A DNA stretch of 64,000 nt from Rhyacichthys aspro (taxonomy: Eukaryota; Chordata; Actinopteri; Gobiiformes; Rhyacichthyidae): the NCBI GenBank assembly GCA_036850595.1, contig CM072160.1:14673906-14737905 (forward strand). The letters are read 5' to 3'. Below the pieces are notes generated by a model. It did no database searches. It was given only the letters and a program-made list of their open reading frames with translations, and was not told the DNA's origin. The translations under genes were made by a program, and so were the position numbers. How positions within the stretch are numbered: position 1 is the stretch's first letter; every line of letters begins with the position of its first letter. Below, one piece after another: positions 63,162 to 64,000 of this stretch.

Positions 63162-64000
63162 GTAAGTTACGTACGTGACTCGATCCAATCAAAGGATATT
63201 TATATTAAGCTATTGCATGAAGCAACGCGGCTCGTACAACAGAGGTTAACTGGAGCTGGGCTTAGCATGTTGTTTTTAGCTCCCTCAGGCTAAATAACGC
63301 CTTCTAACACATAATATCATATAACACAGTCCATTATTAGTCCATTACGCTTTCAGTTTTATTAGTGCCAGTGCTAATGCATGTCTTAATGCTAATTGGA
63401 CCATTTATAGACAGTAGCCAAGCGTAATTGTCGACGGGCTACGCCTTTAAAGCTTTTTGTTCGATTTTTATTTAAATACAGGCTCTTGTATTTCACTATG
63501 AAGTTTGTGTATATGCAATAACTGCATAAAGTTTTAACCCAGCTACAGGGCTGGTTATTTGGCTACTTCACAAGAAAGTCTTGTTTAAAAAGGATGTATT
63601 GATGAAGGAATGTTTTACTTTTAAGAAAATAGTAGGTTTAAAGTGCCGTGGATGGCATATCATTTAGAGTCCAGCCAAAACATCCATCGGCCATGATCTC
63701 ATTAGGTCTTGTGATAAGAAACTTTTTGAATCAGTGAAAGCAATAAATTGAGCTCTTTCTTCTACATAAAGCAGTGGTGCTGCACTGCCAAACAGGACAT
63801 ACAATGACACCAAACTTGTATCTCTGTAGCTTTTTACTTTCCACATGACTTTAAAGTTTTTAGTTCTTGCTATTCCTGACAATAGTTCTTGATGCATGTT
63901 TAGTTTCATTGCCTCTAATCGTGCCATTTGCTTTACTAATTCTGCAATCATAACACGACAAACTCTTTTAACTTGAACTATGCACCTAATAGTCAACATC
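63162..64000. other. Likely intron of the plus-strand gene; open frame on the minus strand to the edge
   Basis: On the minus strand 63664-63999 is open for 111 codons to the window edge and encodes a mixed-composition sequence (ARTKNFKVMWKVKSYRDTSL) that I do not recognise. It could be part of a gene or transposon beyond the edge, or chance. Confidence 0.25.

Overview
The window looks like a gene-poor stretch of an AT-rich teleost fish nuclear genome. Genes are split by GT-AG introns. Repeats are typical fish ones: a piggyBac TTAA element, hAT and Tc1/mariner MITEs, a solo LTR and a tRNA-type SINE. The recognisable proteins are vertebrate families with fish-like gene structures. I cannot name the species.

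Layout. 1-3354 (+): the 3' part of a HIPK-related gene whose kinase domain has lost its catalytic residues; it carries repeated, phase-compatible linker exons. 4743-6459: a solo LTR split by a 1,074-bp piggyBac-like element, both with intact target-site duplications. 9600-9722 and 10277-10444 (-): two tandem one-exon microprotein genes, 40 and 55 aa, recognisable as TUNAR (the calcium-regulating transmembrane microprotein pTUNAR/BNLN). 24463-37217 (-): HHIPL1 in 14 coding exons, ending in a Thr-rich stalk and an SRCR domain. 45429-55217 (-): the C14orf132 orthologue, another small single-pass protein, with a 9-10 codon first coding exon separated from the rest by a 9.5-kb intron. 59003-60296 (-): an intact GIMAP-family GTPase. 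61837-62532 (-): a GIMAP copy lacking the N-terminal half of the GTPase domain. 63125-63161 (+): a probable first coding exon of an unidentified gene that leaves the window.

The rest is non-coding, with microsatellites, minisatellites, palindromes and possible conserved regulatory elements.

The most interesting part is the microprotein neighbourhood. Two TUNAR copies and C14orf132 lie on one strand within 46 kb, and all end in a similar Asn-containing hydrophobic helix. They may be one locally expanded family. Exon joins, phases and products were worked out by eye from the sequence. Family names rest on remembered family motifs, not on database searches.
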